A stretch of 64,000 nucleotides of DNA from an uncultured Gardnerella sp. (lineage in GTDB: Bacteria; Actinomycetota; Actinomycetes; Actinomycetales; Bifidobacteriaceae). This document shows, piece by piece, positions 25,389 through 33,729 of the stretch. The position numbers were made by a program, and so were the translations under genes. The stretch is from positions 1-64,000 of the forward strand of contig CAMUFL010000003.1 of the NCBI GenBank assembly GCA_947088155.1. Reading direction: 5' to 3'. Numbering within the stretch: position 1 is the stretch's first letter; every line of letters begins with the position of its first letter. The notes beneath the pieces are model-generated. The model ran no database searches and was not told the DNA's origin. It saw nothing but the letters and a program-made list of their open reading frames with translations.

Positions 25389-25440
25389 ATACGAAGGGGC
25401 GCACCACCACGGGTACGAAATCCTTTCGTATCTTTTTTTA
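25389..25440 (+). terminator. Leader-type terminator upstream of the NCS1 permease
   Basis: GATACGAAGG pairs with CCTTTCGTATC (one bulge), followed by seven T. It ends a 300-bp gap between two operon genes, with structured sequence before it (from about 25260), so it could be an attenuator. It faintly recalls T-box antiterminators (GGGGCGCACCACCACGG), but the canonical TGG that pairs with tRNA is missing, so I do not call a T-box. Confidence 0.6.
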
Positions 25441-25530
25441 TTTTTGAGCAAAGTTGCGATTATTACTTTCAAAAAACTCAAAACACAAAAAAGAATCAAA
25501 TTTACAAACAAGAAAAGTAAGGAGGTGCGC

Positions 25531-27015
25531 ATGCAAATTAGTAAACTGCTACAAGACGAGCCAGTAGCTAGTAAAAACTTGGAATGTTACCGCGAGCGCG
25601 GCTACACTAACGAAGATTTACTGCCAAAGCCGCAAGAAAAACGCACAATGAGCGCTCTTAATTTCTGCACTTTGTGGATGCAGTCTGTACACAATATTCC
25701 TAATTATGCTGCAGTTGGCGCGTTCCTTTTAATGGGATACTCTCCAATTTACGTAATGATTGGTATCATGCTTGGCGCAATTCTTACAGCAATTATCATG
25801 GTTGCTAACGGTGTTGTAGGTTCCAAATACGGCATACCGTTTTCTATGCATTTGCGCGCAACATACGGAAAAGCAGGCGCTCAACTACCAGGATTCCTCA
25901 GGGGAGTAGTTGCTGCAATATGCTGGTATGGAATTCAAACATATATAGGTGCGAAAGCTTTAGAGATTCTAGTTGGCAAAATTTGCCCTGAGTTTCTTAC
26001 GTTTGGAAACGAAATACCATTTGTTGGTTCGCACATACCTATTATTATTTCCTTCGCAATATTTTGGTTGCTTAATTTGGCGATTGGTTTAGGCGGAGGA
26101 AAGACTCTTAATAAGCTAACTGTAGTATTAAGCCCACTTATTTACGTTGTTTTTGGTTGCATGAGCGTATGGGCTATTAGCTGTGCTGGTGGATTATCTG
26201 CAATCATGCAATATCATGCTACTGTTCAAGCGCCAACTAATTACGGTCTTGGGCTTTTCATGATGATGGTTGTAAATTCTGTGCTGGGCGTTTGGGCTGC
26301 TCCTGCCGTTTCTATTGCTGATTTTACGCAAAACGCAAAGTCAACTATGGCTCAACTAAAAGGTCAAATTGCTAGCTTCTTGCTAAGTTACGCGCTTTTT
26401 GCCTTTACAAGCGTAGTTATTTTAGTGGGCGGATCGCTTTTTTACCATGAAACTATTACAGATGTTCTTGTTATCATAAACAAGTGGGATAATCTTCCTG
26501 CAATTGCAATAGCTACTGGGTTGCTTCTACTTACTACAGTTTGTACAAATGCTACTGGCAATATTGTTCCTGCAGCATACCAGCTAACTGCTTTAGCTCC
26601 GCGATTTGTAAATTATAAGCGTGGAGTGGTTATTGCAGCTCTTGTAAGCACTGTGTTAATGCCGTGGAAGTTTATGGCTAATATTACAGGCTTTTTGAAT
26701 CTTATTGGCATGCTTTTAGGCCCTATTGCAGGTGTTCTACTTGCCGACTATTACGTAGTAAAGCGCACGCATATTGATCTTGATCAAATTTATTACGATA
26801 CAAATAGCTCGTCAAAATCTGCCTATTCTGGAACTAACTGGATATCTTATACTTCTACGATACTTGGGCTTTTATTTGCTCTTTCCGGGCAGATAATTCC
26901 TCTACTTTCACCGCTTACTCAAATCTCATGGATTGTGGGATGCGCTGTAGGCTTCGTGTGTCAAATATTACTATCAAAAGTTTTTCAGCCAACAATGGCT
27001 AAAGAAAGGAAATAA
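25531..27015 (+). CDS. NCS1 family permease (cytosine/allantoin/thiamine-precursor type)
   Basis: 494 aa with about 12 membrane spans. TLWMQSVHNIPNYAAVGAF and ICWYGIQTYIGA are typical of the nucleobase:cation symporter-1 family, whose members carry cytosine, allantoin, hydantoins, uracil or thiamine (CytX). The start at 25531 is set by AAGGAGGTGCGC directly before the ATG; the open frame extends to 25444 without a site. Placed under thiamine control beside hydrolases, it most likely imports the pyrimidine-type substrate they act on. The specificity is inferred. Confidence 0.88.
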   Translation: MQISKLLQDEPVASKNLECYRERGYTNEDLLPKPQEKRTMSALNFCTLWMQSVHNIPNYAAVGAFLLMGYSPIYVMIGIMLGAILTAIIMVANGVVGSKYGIPFSMHLRATYGKAGAQLPGFLRGVVAAICWYGIQTYIGAKALEILVGKICPEFLTFGNEIPFVGSHIPIIISFAIFWLLNLAIGLGGGKTLNKLTVVLSPLIYVVFGCMSVWAISCAGGLSAIMQYHATVQAPTNYGLGLFMMMVVNSVLGVWAAPAVSIADFTQNAKSTMAQLKGQIASFLLSYALFAFTSVVILVGGSLFYHETITDVLVIINKWDNLPAIAIATGLLLLTTVCTNATGNIVPAAYQLTALAPRFVNYKRGVVIAALVSTVLMPWKFMANITGFLNLIGMLLGPIAGVLLADYYVVKRTHIDLDQIYYDTNSSSKSAYSGTNWISYTSTILGLLFALSGQIIPLLSPLTQISWIVGCAVGFVCQILLSKVFQPTMAKERK

Positions 27016-27016
27016 T

Positions 27017-28393
27017 ATGAACTACGATGTAGTAATCACAAACGGTTTGGTTGTATTCGATAATGAAGCAACTAAAGCCGATATAGCAATTAAAGACGGC
27101 AAGTTTGCCGCTTTTGGAAGCAACTTTACAGCCGATAAAACTATTGACGCAACTGATTTAATAGTTGTTCCTGGAAAAGTTGATTCTCATGTTCATATTA
27201 ACGCTCCAGGCGGCGGCGTTCGCGACGATTGGGAAGGTTTTGTAACAGCAACTTCTGCCGGCGCAAAAGGCGGTATTACTACAATGCTGCAAATGCCTTG
27301 CAATCAGATTCCTGCTACTACTGATGGAAAATCATTTGAAGCAGTGCTTAAAGAAGCCGACGGAAAGCTCAAGGTTGATGTTGGTCAAACTGGTGGCTTG
27401 GAACCACAAAACCTCAATGGCGGAATATGCGAGCAAGATAAGCAGGGTGTCGTTAATTACAAAGCATTCCTCGGCACTACTGGCGACAAGGATTTGCAAG
27501 TTGATTTGTATAATTGCGACGATTATTCCCTCTACACCGGTATGCAGCAGATTGCAAAAACCGGCAAAATTTTGATTATGCATTGCGAAAACGCTCCTAT
27601 TACAGACCAGCTTGGAAAGAAAGCTCATCAAATGGGAGCTAGAAAGCTTTCTGAGTTCGTAGCAACCAGACCTGTTTTCACTGAAGTTGAAGCTATTGAG
27701 CGCGCTTGTCTTTTTGCTAAAGAAACTGGATGCAGAATTCATATTGTTCATGTTTCTTCACCGGAAGGCGCTCAAGCTGTTGCTGACGCTCGTAAGAATG
27801 GCGTAGACGTAAGCTGCGAAACTTGCAACCATTACCTGTATTTCGACACTTCTGAGCTTGACGAGATTGGAAATATCGCTAAGTGCACTCCGCCAATTCG
27901 TGACAAGGAAAACCAGAATGGCTTGTGGGAAAAGGTTTTTGACGGTTCTATTAACTTCATTGTTTCCGACCATTCGCCAGCTCCTTTGAGTTTGAAGCAA
28001 ACTGATGATGCTTTCACAGCTTGGGGTGGTATTGGTAGCGTTCAAAACGATGTTGATGTGTTCTTTGATGAAGCTGTGCAAAAGCGCGGAATGTCATTAA
28101 CTCAATTTGTGGCATTGAATTCCAGCAATTCTGCAAAACGCTTCGATTTGAAAGGAAAAGGCAGCATACGTTTGGGTTATGACGCAGATCTTGCATTCAT
28201 TAAACCAAATGCTCCTTATGTTCTTAAAGCTGAAGACCTTGAGTATCGAAACAAGTTCAGCCCATACGTTGGTCGCACTATTGGCTGCCAGGTGGTAAGA
28301 ACTTTGCTTCGCGGCGAAGAAATTTACAGCAAAGAAAATGGCGTTTGCAAAGGCTTCAAGGGCAAGTTTATTCTTCATCCTGCTAAGGCTTAG
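27017..28393 (+). CDS. Hydantoinase/allantoinase-type cyclic amidohydrolase
   Basis: 458 aa. Binuclear-metal amidohydrolase motifs: VDSHVHINAPGG near residue 57, the carbamylated-Lys region NYKAFLGTTGD, HCENAP, IHIVHVSS, and SDHSPAPLS. Such enzymes open cyclic amide rings (hydantoin, dihydropyrimidine, allantoin); the N-carbamoyl product is normally cut by an M20 partner such as the one two genes upstream. It starts 1 bp after the permease stop, in one operon. A TPP-controlled ring-opening enzyme next to thiSFG is unusual. Confidence 0.88.
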   Translation: MNYDVVITNGLVVFDNEATKADIAIKDGKFAAFGSNFTADKTIDATDLIVVPGKVDSHVHINAPGGGVRDDWEGFVTATSAGAKGGITTMLQMPCNQIPATTDGKSFEAVLKEADGKLKVDVGQTGGLEPQNLNGGICEQDKQGVVNYKAFLGTTGDKDLQVDLYNCDDYSLYTGMQQIAKTGKILIMHCENAPITDQLGKKAHQMGARKLSEFVATRPVFTEVEAIERACLFAKETGCRIHIVHVSSPEGAQAVADARKNGVDVSCETCNHYLYFDTSELDEIGNIAKCTPPIRDKENQNGLWEKVFDGSINFIVSDHSPAPLSLKQTDDAFTAWGGIGSVQNDVDVFFDEAVQKRGMSLTQFVALNSSNSAKRFDLKGKGSIRLGYDADLAFIKPNAPYVLKAEDLEYRNKFSPYVGRTIGCQVVRTLLRGEEIYSKENGVCKGFKGKFILHPAKA

Positions 28394-28453
28394 ATAGAAT
28401 ATTTAAACGTAATATTCAAAACTTAAAGCATATTCTACAGAAAGGAGGTAAGT

Positions 28454-28651
28454 GTGCTGAAACTTAATCACGATACTGTGGATTATGTTGAGAACGAGAA
28501 TTTACTTGAACTACTTAAGCGCGAAGGTTACGACAGTACTTTTGTTGCAATAGAAGTTGATGGTGAATTAGTAAAACGCAAAGATTTTGAAACTTTCATA
28601 GTTAAAGATAACGCAAAAATTGAAGTATTTAGCATTATGGGAGGAGGATGA
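28454..28651 (+). CDS. thiS: Sulfur carrier protein ThiS
   Basis: 65 aa with a GTG start after AAAGGAGGT. Ubiquitin-like protein that ends MGGG, giving the C-terminal Gly-Gly that is adenylated and thiocarboxylated to deliver sulfur for the thiazole ring of thiamine. The family length is about 65 residues. It is followed immediately by thiF. Confidence 0.92.
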   Translation: MLKLNHDTVDYVENENLLELLKREGYDSTFVAIEVDGELVKRKDFETFIVKDNAKIEVFSIMGGG

Positions 28652-29275
28652 ATGGAAAGTGACGATATTCGCGCAAAAGTTCTTAAACGTCAGCTAAAGG
28701 AAGATAATGATTTGTTTGCTCAACAATCAGTTTCAATACTTGGCTGCGGCGGTTTGGGATCAAATATTGCGTTAATGCTTGCGCGAGCCGGCGTAAAAAA
28801 GTTGTACATTTACGATTTTGACAGTATCGAGTATTCGAATTTAAACCGTCAAAATTATACGATTAACGAAATTGGACAACACAAAGTATCTGCTACTAAA
28901 GCGCGGCTTAATGAAACTTTGCCGTACGTTGAAGTAGAAGCTTTCGTGCAAAAAGTTACGCCGGAATCGTTAGATGAGATTGCTGAGCGCTCCGACTTGT
29001 TTATTGAAGCATTCGACAATCGCGAATCGAAAGCAATGGTTCTTGACTATTTCATGAATCATCCTAACAAATATGTTATTACCGCTTCTGGCTTATCTGG
29101 ACTAGGAGATATTAAGAACGTAAAAATTAAGCATCTTTCAAACGTGTGCTTAGTAGGTGATTTTAAGTCTTCTCCTGAAGAAGGCTTGTATTTGCCTTAT
29201 GTTTCGATTATCGCAAGTTTAGAAGCGTTAGAAGCGTTGAAATGGATAAAAAATGGAGGAAATTATGGAGAATGA
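28652..29275 (+). CDS. thiF: ThiS adenylyltransferase ThiF (short form)
   Basis: 207 aa. E1-like fold: Rossmann motif SILGCGGLGSNIALML, YDFDSIEYSNLNRQNY, and the FDNRESK region. It activates the ThiS C-terminus with ATP. It is shorter than E. coli ThiF (about 250) and lacks the zinc-binding Cys pairs, as do a group of ThiF/HesA-like proteins in anaerobes. Its start adjoins the thiS stop and its 3' end overlaps thiG. Confidence 0.9.
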   Translation: MESDDIRAKVLKRQLKEDNDLFAQQSVSILGCGGLGSNIALMLARAGVKKLYIYDFDSIEYSNLNRQNYTINEIGQHKVSATKARLNETLPYVEVEAFVQKVTPESLDEIAERSDLFIEAFDNRESKAMVLDYFMNHPNKYVITASGLSGLGDIKNVKIKHLSNVCLVGDFKSSPEEGLYLPYVSIIASLEALEALKWIKNGGNYGE

Positions 29276-30032
29276 AGATTATTTAGAATTAGGTGGTAAG
29301 AAGTTTACTTCTCGATACATTTTGGGTTCTGGAAAGTATTCTGAGGAGCTTATTGATGCCGCAGTAAATAGTGCTAAAGCTGAAATGATTACTGTAGCAA
29401 TTCGCTATAGCGAGAAAGCTGCAGGAATTTTAAAGCATATTCCAGAAGGCGTTACCATTTTGCCTAATACTAGCGGATGCGTAACTGTAGAGGAAGCAGT
29501 TAACACTGCACATATTGCTCGCGAAATGGGTTGCGGAAACTTCATCAAGCTTGAGATTATTCCTGATCGCAAGTATTTGTTGCCAAACAATGAAGCTACT
29601 TTGCAAGCAACAAAGATTTTGGCTGACGAAGGCTTTACTGTTCTTCCTTACATGTATCCAGATTTGTACTTTGCTAAGGCAATGTGCGACGCTGGAGCTG
29701 CTGCAATTATGCCTCTCGGCTCTTTGATTGGCTCTAACAAGGGTCTTGAAACTAAGAAGTTTATTCAGCTTATTATCGACGAAATCGATCTTCCTGTTAT
29801 TGTCGATGCTGGCATTGGCGTTCCAAGCCAGGCTGCTGAAGCAATGGAAATGGGTGCTGCAGCTGTAATGGCAAATACTGGAGTTGCTACCGCAAAAGAT
29901 ATCGTGCTTATGGCTAAAGCATTCAAGCTTGGCATTGAAGCAGGCCGCGCAGCTTATCTTGCAGGCCCAGGTCGAGTGCTTGAAAAGGGTGCAACACCAT
30001 CTTCTCCAAAGCGCGATGACGAAAGCAAGTAA
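29265..30032 (+). CDS. thiG: Thiazole synthase ThiG
   Basis: 255 aa from the ATG at 29265 (GGAGGA at 29255-29260 is its ribosome-binding site; an ATG at 29253 is upstream). (Beta-alpha)8 barrel with the catalytic Lys in NFIKLEIIPD and the phosphate-binding VDAGIGVPSQAAEAMEMGA and LMANTG-like AVMANTGVA. It builds thiazole phosphate from DXP, ThiS thiocarboxylate and dehydroglycine. No thiH or thiO, which would make dehydroglycine, lies in this window. Confidence 0.95.
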   Translation: MENEDYLELGGKKFTSRYILGSGKYSEELIDAAVNSAKAEMITVAIRYSEKAAGILKHIPEGVTILPNTSGCVTVEEAVNTAHIAREMGCGNFIKLEIIPDRKYLLPNNEATLQATKILADEGFTVLPYMYPDLYFAKAMCDAGAAAIMPLGSLIGSNKGLETKKFIQLIIDEIDLPVIVDAGIGVPSQAAEAMEMGAAAVMANTGVATAKDIVLMAKAFKLGIEAGRAAYLAGPGRVLEKGATPSSPKRDDESK

Positions 30033-30175
30033 GCAAACAAATAAAATAAGTCTTCAACTTAAAACACTAAAAATCTGAAACAAGTAAGCCTTACAAGTGC
30101 AGCCAGTACTTGTAAGGCTTGCGACATACCTAATTTGCACTTTTTATGAAAATGATATAAGGTATTCACTTGTTT

Positions 30176-30248
30176 GCGAACATAGCTTAGTTGGTAAAGC
30201 GCAACCTTGCCAAGGTTGAGACCGCGGGTTCGAGTCCCGTTGTCCGCT
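30176..30248 (+). tRNA. tRNA-Gly (GCC), second copy with acceptor mismatch
   Basis: Identical to the copy at 23059-23131 except that acceptor position 4 is A instead of G (GCGAACA against TGTCCGC), giving an A-C mismatch. It may be less functional; the duplicate looks recent. Confidence 0.88.
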
Positions 30249-30425
30249 CCATTTGAAAATAAAATATCCACAATTCTGCAACATTCACACATCGAACATG
30301 CGTTTCCTATATACTACTTATATACTGAACTATGATGTGACGAGTGCAGTCAGCGCATAAGATTAAATGCTGAATGCTTACGAACGCAACTTGCATTATG
30401 TCAACGACTTGAAAGAATGGGGATT

Positions 30426-33400
30426 ATGGCTGAAGACGTGCAATCTACCGAGCAGACACACTCTAAAGAAGATCGTATGTCAATCATGTCAGACGCTATT
30501 GATTCCTTATGGCAACAAGGCGAAATTACTTCCATTCCTACTTTTTCTAAACACCGTATTTTTCGTGATTTTCCAGGACTTCCACCAAATACCCAACTAG
30601 CTTGGTTTAAAATCCCTGGGAAACTATTTGGAATTGCGCTAGGTTTATGCAAAGATGATGGAAAACATTTTCGTCAACTTGCAATCGCAGACAAAGATGG
30701 GAGAGTTTACACAGGAGATAAAGTAACTCCTGTAGAAGCAATTGAGCGCATACCACAATTGTCATTTATTGAGCAAGGGTCTTTTAATCTATATAACAAA
30801 ACTAGATTCTATGGATCTAAGCAAATACAAGCATCACATAACTTTACAAAACAACTACAAAACGTATTTAAAAATTTACGAAAAGAGAAAGTAAATAAGA
30901 ATACTTCAAGCTCATACGCAAAACAAAACATTAACGATAAGCCTTTTGTCTATGGCGATGTTGTTATGCAAGTTTCTTTAGATGATGGCTTACATCAAGT
31001 TGCTTCATGGATCTGCTTAAACAATGGAAAGCATAAAAAATATACTATCGAAGGCACACGCGTATCGTTGAGTGACGATTTTAGATGCAATCTTTCATAT
31101 GAAGACGCTATTGCTACAGTATTTTTTGCGACTTTTTTTGTGCCAGATTTACACCAATCATTAGTTGGTTTTGGATATTTTCACGTATTACACCGCTTGC
31201 ATACAGAAGCTCCTCTTGGCGCAATAAGAAGAAGCGTTTCCGATATTAAAACTGCGCGCAAAGAAGGTTTTAGAGTTTCCGGTTTGGAAGAATACTACGA
31301 ACGCGTCATGCGCGACGTTGGAGCATTAGAGCAAACTCACAGTCTAGAAGCAGTCCATGCAGCGGAAAGATTACACTTACAACCTGCACAGAAAACTTCA
31401 GCACATTACTTGATTTGGGATGATTCATTAGAGCCTTCTGCAGCTTTGAAAGTGTTGCGCATTGAAGGTGCATTAAACAGACTACAAGCAATTTATCAAT
31501 GCATTCAAGCAAACGCATCGCAAGGTGGTAAAAGTTTAGAAGATAATATTACTTGCGAGCGCATTTGTGCTATCGATAACTCATTTATTGAAGATCCAGC
31601 TTTTATTGCTAGCGAAGATTTAGGAATGCAAAGTTTCGGAGATCCTACGCAAGATGACTGTATTCGCCCATTAATGCATTTATGGCGCAAAGCTCGCAAG
31701 TCCCAACAGTCTGCATCGTATTTAAAACAGACTGAAGCAGGAGAGTGGTTGTATCGCCAATCTTTAGCTGAACTTATTCGTAGCTTGTATTTACCGTTCC
31801 GTTTTGATGCAGATTTTCGCTCTAATTTAGGAGATGGGAAAGTTGCATTAGCTTTTACAGCAACAGGATCATCACTAATGCCAAGAAGTATCTACGATAC
31901 TCATAAAAATAAGTGGCATGAGTATAGCGATAGCGAAAAGTCCAATATTTCAGTAAATTACAATTTGAGAATTGGAATTATGCTTGCAACTCTCGCTTTT
32001 GGTATTAGCGATAAAATACAGCAAGTTTCTATTAGACTTGACTCTATAGGTTTAGAAGAAATGGTTGCTGCACAAGATAGCGCTATTAGCAATCTACTAA
32101 ATCGTACGCTAAGAGCACTAAATAGAATTGATAACAATAGTACGCACGAAAAAGGTGAGCCAAAAGATGGAGACATTCATGGTGACCCTTCTAAGTTGCA
32201 AGATTTGCAACACCTACCGTTTGCTGATGTTGTAGAAGCTGCGCAATCATTAGTAGATGAGCATAGTGATGATTTAACAAGCGCGATGGAAGTCGGAAAC
32301 AATGAAAACAACGCAAACAACACAAATAACACAAATCCTTTAGCAGCATTTAGCGAACCGCCAGAAGTGCGAACTTTAATGACCGTCACTTTCGAACGTG
32401 ACAATTTCGTAAAACATATTCGCTCGCACGGATTACAAAATCCTATAGAATTCTACAAAAAATCTAACGCGCGTATAAGCTTAAACGAAAATTGCAAGCT
32501 TAACACTGTAGAACCATCATTCGATTTGCATGACACTTGCTTCTCGCCTAACGGCGCACAGGAAGAGCCAGAGTTTTCAGACACACTATTTAACGAAGAA
32601 CAAGAAGAAATACTCGGAACAGAACATGCTAAAGGTCTTTCTATACAACGAGAAGACTTGCTACAGCAAGCAGTCGCCGATTTTCATCATATTGCTTCAC
32701 AACCATTGCTAACAACAGCTGAAAAAGCTCGTGAAGCAATGAATATCATCGAACAAATTGGCGACCCAGAGCTTAACAACCAAGCAGATATAGTAACTCG
32801 TTCACTTATTGACGAAACTACAATACCGGAACTTCATTTCAAAGCATCTCAAAATATAAGAGATATGCGCATACACGCCCAAGAACAACTCATAGAGGGC
32901 GACATTAAACAAGCATTAGAATCTTATGAGAACAATATTGCAAAATTTGACACCATGTTCACAATAGATAATGCTGTGCCACGTTACTTTAATTCATATG
33001 CAGAACGAATAGTGTACAACCGCTTATTCGCAACACCAGACGAGCAAACACTACTTATTCCAGACGGATTATTCTACGCCCACATGGAATTAGCAGATTT
33101 GCTCTCACAACTACATCAATATGATGCGGCGTTAAAACATTTAAACACAATGGTTTCATACGCTCCAACATACGCATTATCGCATTTGCGACTTGCAGCA
33201 GCATTATCGCAACAAGAAGATTGGACGTCAACAGTAGCAGCATGTCTAAACGCACTTCGAGTCGCATTAGACAAAGACGACGCAGCATTCGCATACTATA
33301 GATTAGCTTATGCAGCTTGGATGCAAGACAAGTTCACTCTGGCAGCAAGCGCTTACCGAATGGCAGACTATTTAGCTCCAGGAAGAATAGAACCGCTACA

Positions 33401-33677
33401 AATGGAACTAGAAGAATTATTATCACGAATGCGCTCGCAGTGTTATAAAGCTCCTACTAGTATGGATGATGTTAGACATTGCTTTATGAGTGACGATATT
33501 CCTGTCTGGCCTAATATTGAAGCAAATCATATTATTGGAAAAGCTGCAAAGCTAACTGTTGACGATGGAATGTTTGTAATTGCAAGAACTTTGTGTGTAG
33601 CACATATTCGAATGTCACTGAATGACGATTGTGAAGGTGCAGTACAATCACAGTTCTTACGTTCATTAAATGCGTAA
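30426..33677 (+). CDS. Large TPR-containing protein of unknown function, 1083 aa
   Basis: The C-terminal ~200 residues contain tetratricopeptide-like helices (LADLLSQLHQYDAALKHLNT, LSHLRLAAALSQQEDWTSTV, FAYYRLAYAAWMQDKFTLAA). The N-terminal 600 residues have no motif I recognise, and there are Asn-rich (NNANNTNNTN) linkers near residue 630. No signal peptide. The start at 30426 was chosen over 30417 from length and position. I know of no characterised member; similar long TPR proteins are annotated hypothetical in bifidobacteria. It is the first gene of a run leading into ligA. Confidence 0.7.
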   Translation: MAEDVQSTEQTHSKEDRMSIMSDAIDSLWQQGEITSIPTFSKHRIFRDFPGLPPNTQLAWFKIPGKLFGIALGLCKDDGKHFRQLAIADKDGRVYTGDKVTPVEAIERIPQLSFIEQGSFNLYNKTRFYGSKQIQASHNFTKQLQNVFKNLRKEKVNKNTSSSYAKQNINDKPFVYGDVVMQVSLDDGLHQVASWICLNNGKHKKYTIEGTRVSLSDDFRCNLSYEDAIATVFFATFFVPDLHQSLVGFGYFHVLHRLHTEAPLGAIRRSVSDIKTARKEGFRVSGLEEYYERVMRDVGALEQTHSLEAVHAAERLHLQPAQKTSAHYLIWDDSLEPSAALKVLRIEGALNRLQAIYQCIQANASQGGKSLEDNITCERICAIDNSFIEDPAFIASEDLGMQSFGDPTQDDCIRPLMHLWRKARKSQQSASYLKQTEAGEWLYRQSLAELIRSLYLPFRFDADFRSNLGDGKVALAFTATGSSLMPRSIYDTHKNKWHEYSDSEKSNISVNYNLRIGIMLATLAFGISDKIQQVSIRLDSIGLEEMVAAQDSAISNLLNRTLRALNRIDNNSTHEKGEPKDGDIHGDPSKLQDLQHLPFADVVEAAQSLVDEHSDDLTSAMEVGNNENNANNTNNTNPLAAFSEPPEVRTLMTVTFERDNFVKHIRSHGLQNPIEFYKKSNARISLNENCKLNTVEPSFDLHDTCFSPNGAQEEPEFSDTLFNEEQEEILGTEHAKGLSIQREDLLQQAVADFHHIASQPLLTTAEKAREAMNIIEQIGDPELNNQADIVTRSLIDETTIPELHFKASQNIRDMRIHAQEQLIEGDIKQALESYENNIAKFDTMFTIDNAVPRYFNSYAERIVYNRLFATPDEQTLLIPDGLFYAHMELADLLSQLHQYDAALKHLNTMVSYAPTYALSHLRLAAALSQQEDWTSTVAACLNALRVALDKDDAAFAYYRLAYAAWMQDKFTLAASAYRMADYLAPGRIEPLQMELEELLSRMRSQCYKAPTSMDDVRHCFMSDDIPVWPNIEANHIIGKAAKLTVDDGMFVIARTLCVAHIRMSLNDDCEGAVQSQFLRSLNA

Positions 33678-33729
33678 ATGGTAAGTGACATAATCTATAT
33701 AAAGCAACAGCTGATTTGAAGGGGGTTTC

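Noticed and set aside
25380..25440. T-box riboswitch upstream of the permease
   Set aside because: The terminator and GGTACGAA-type ending look similar, but the tRNA-pairing TGG is absent and no specifier loop is evident.
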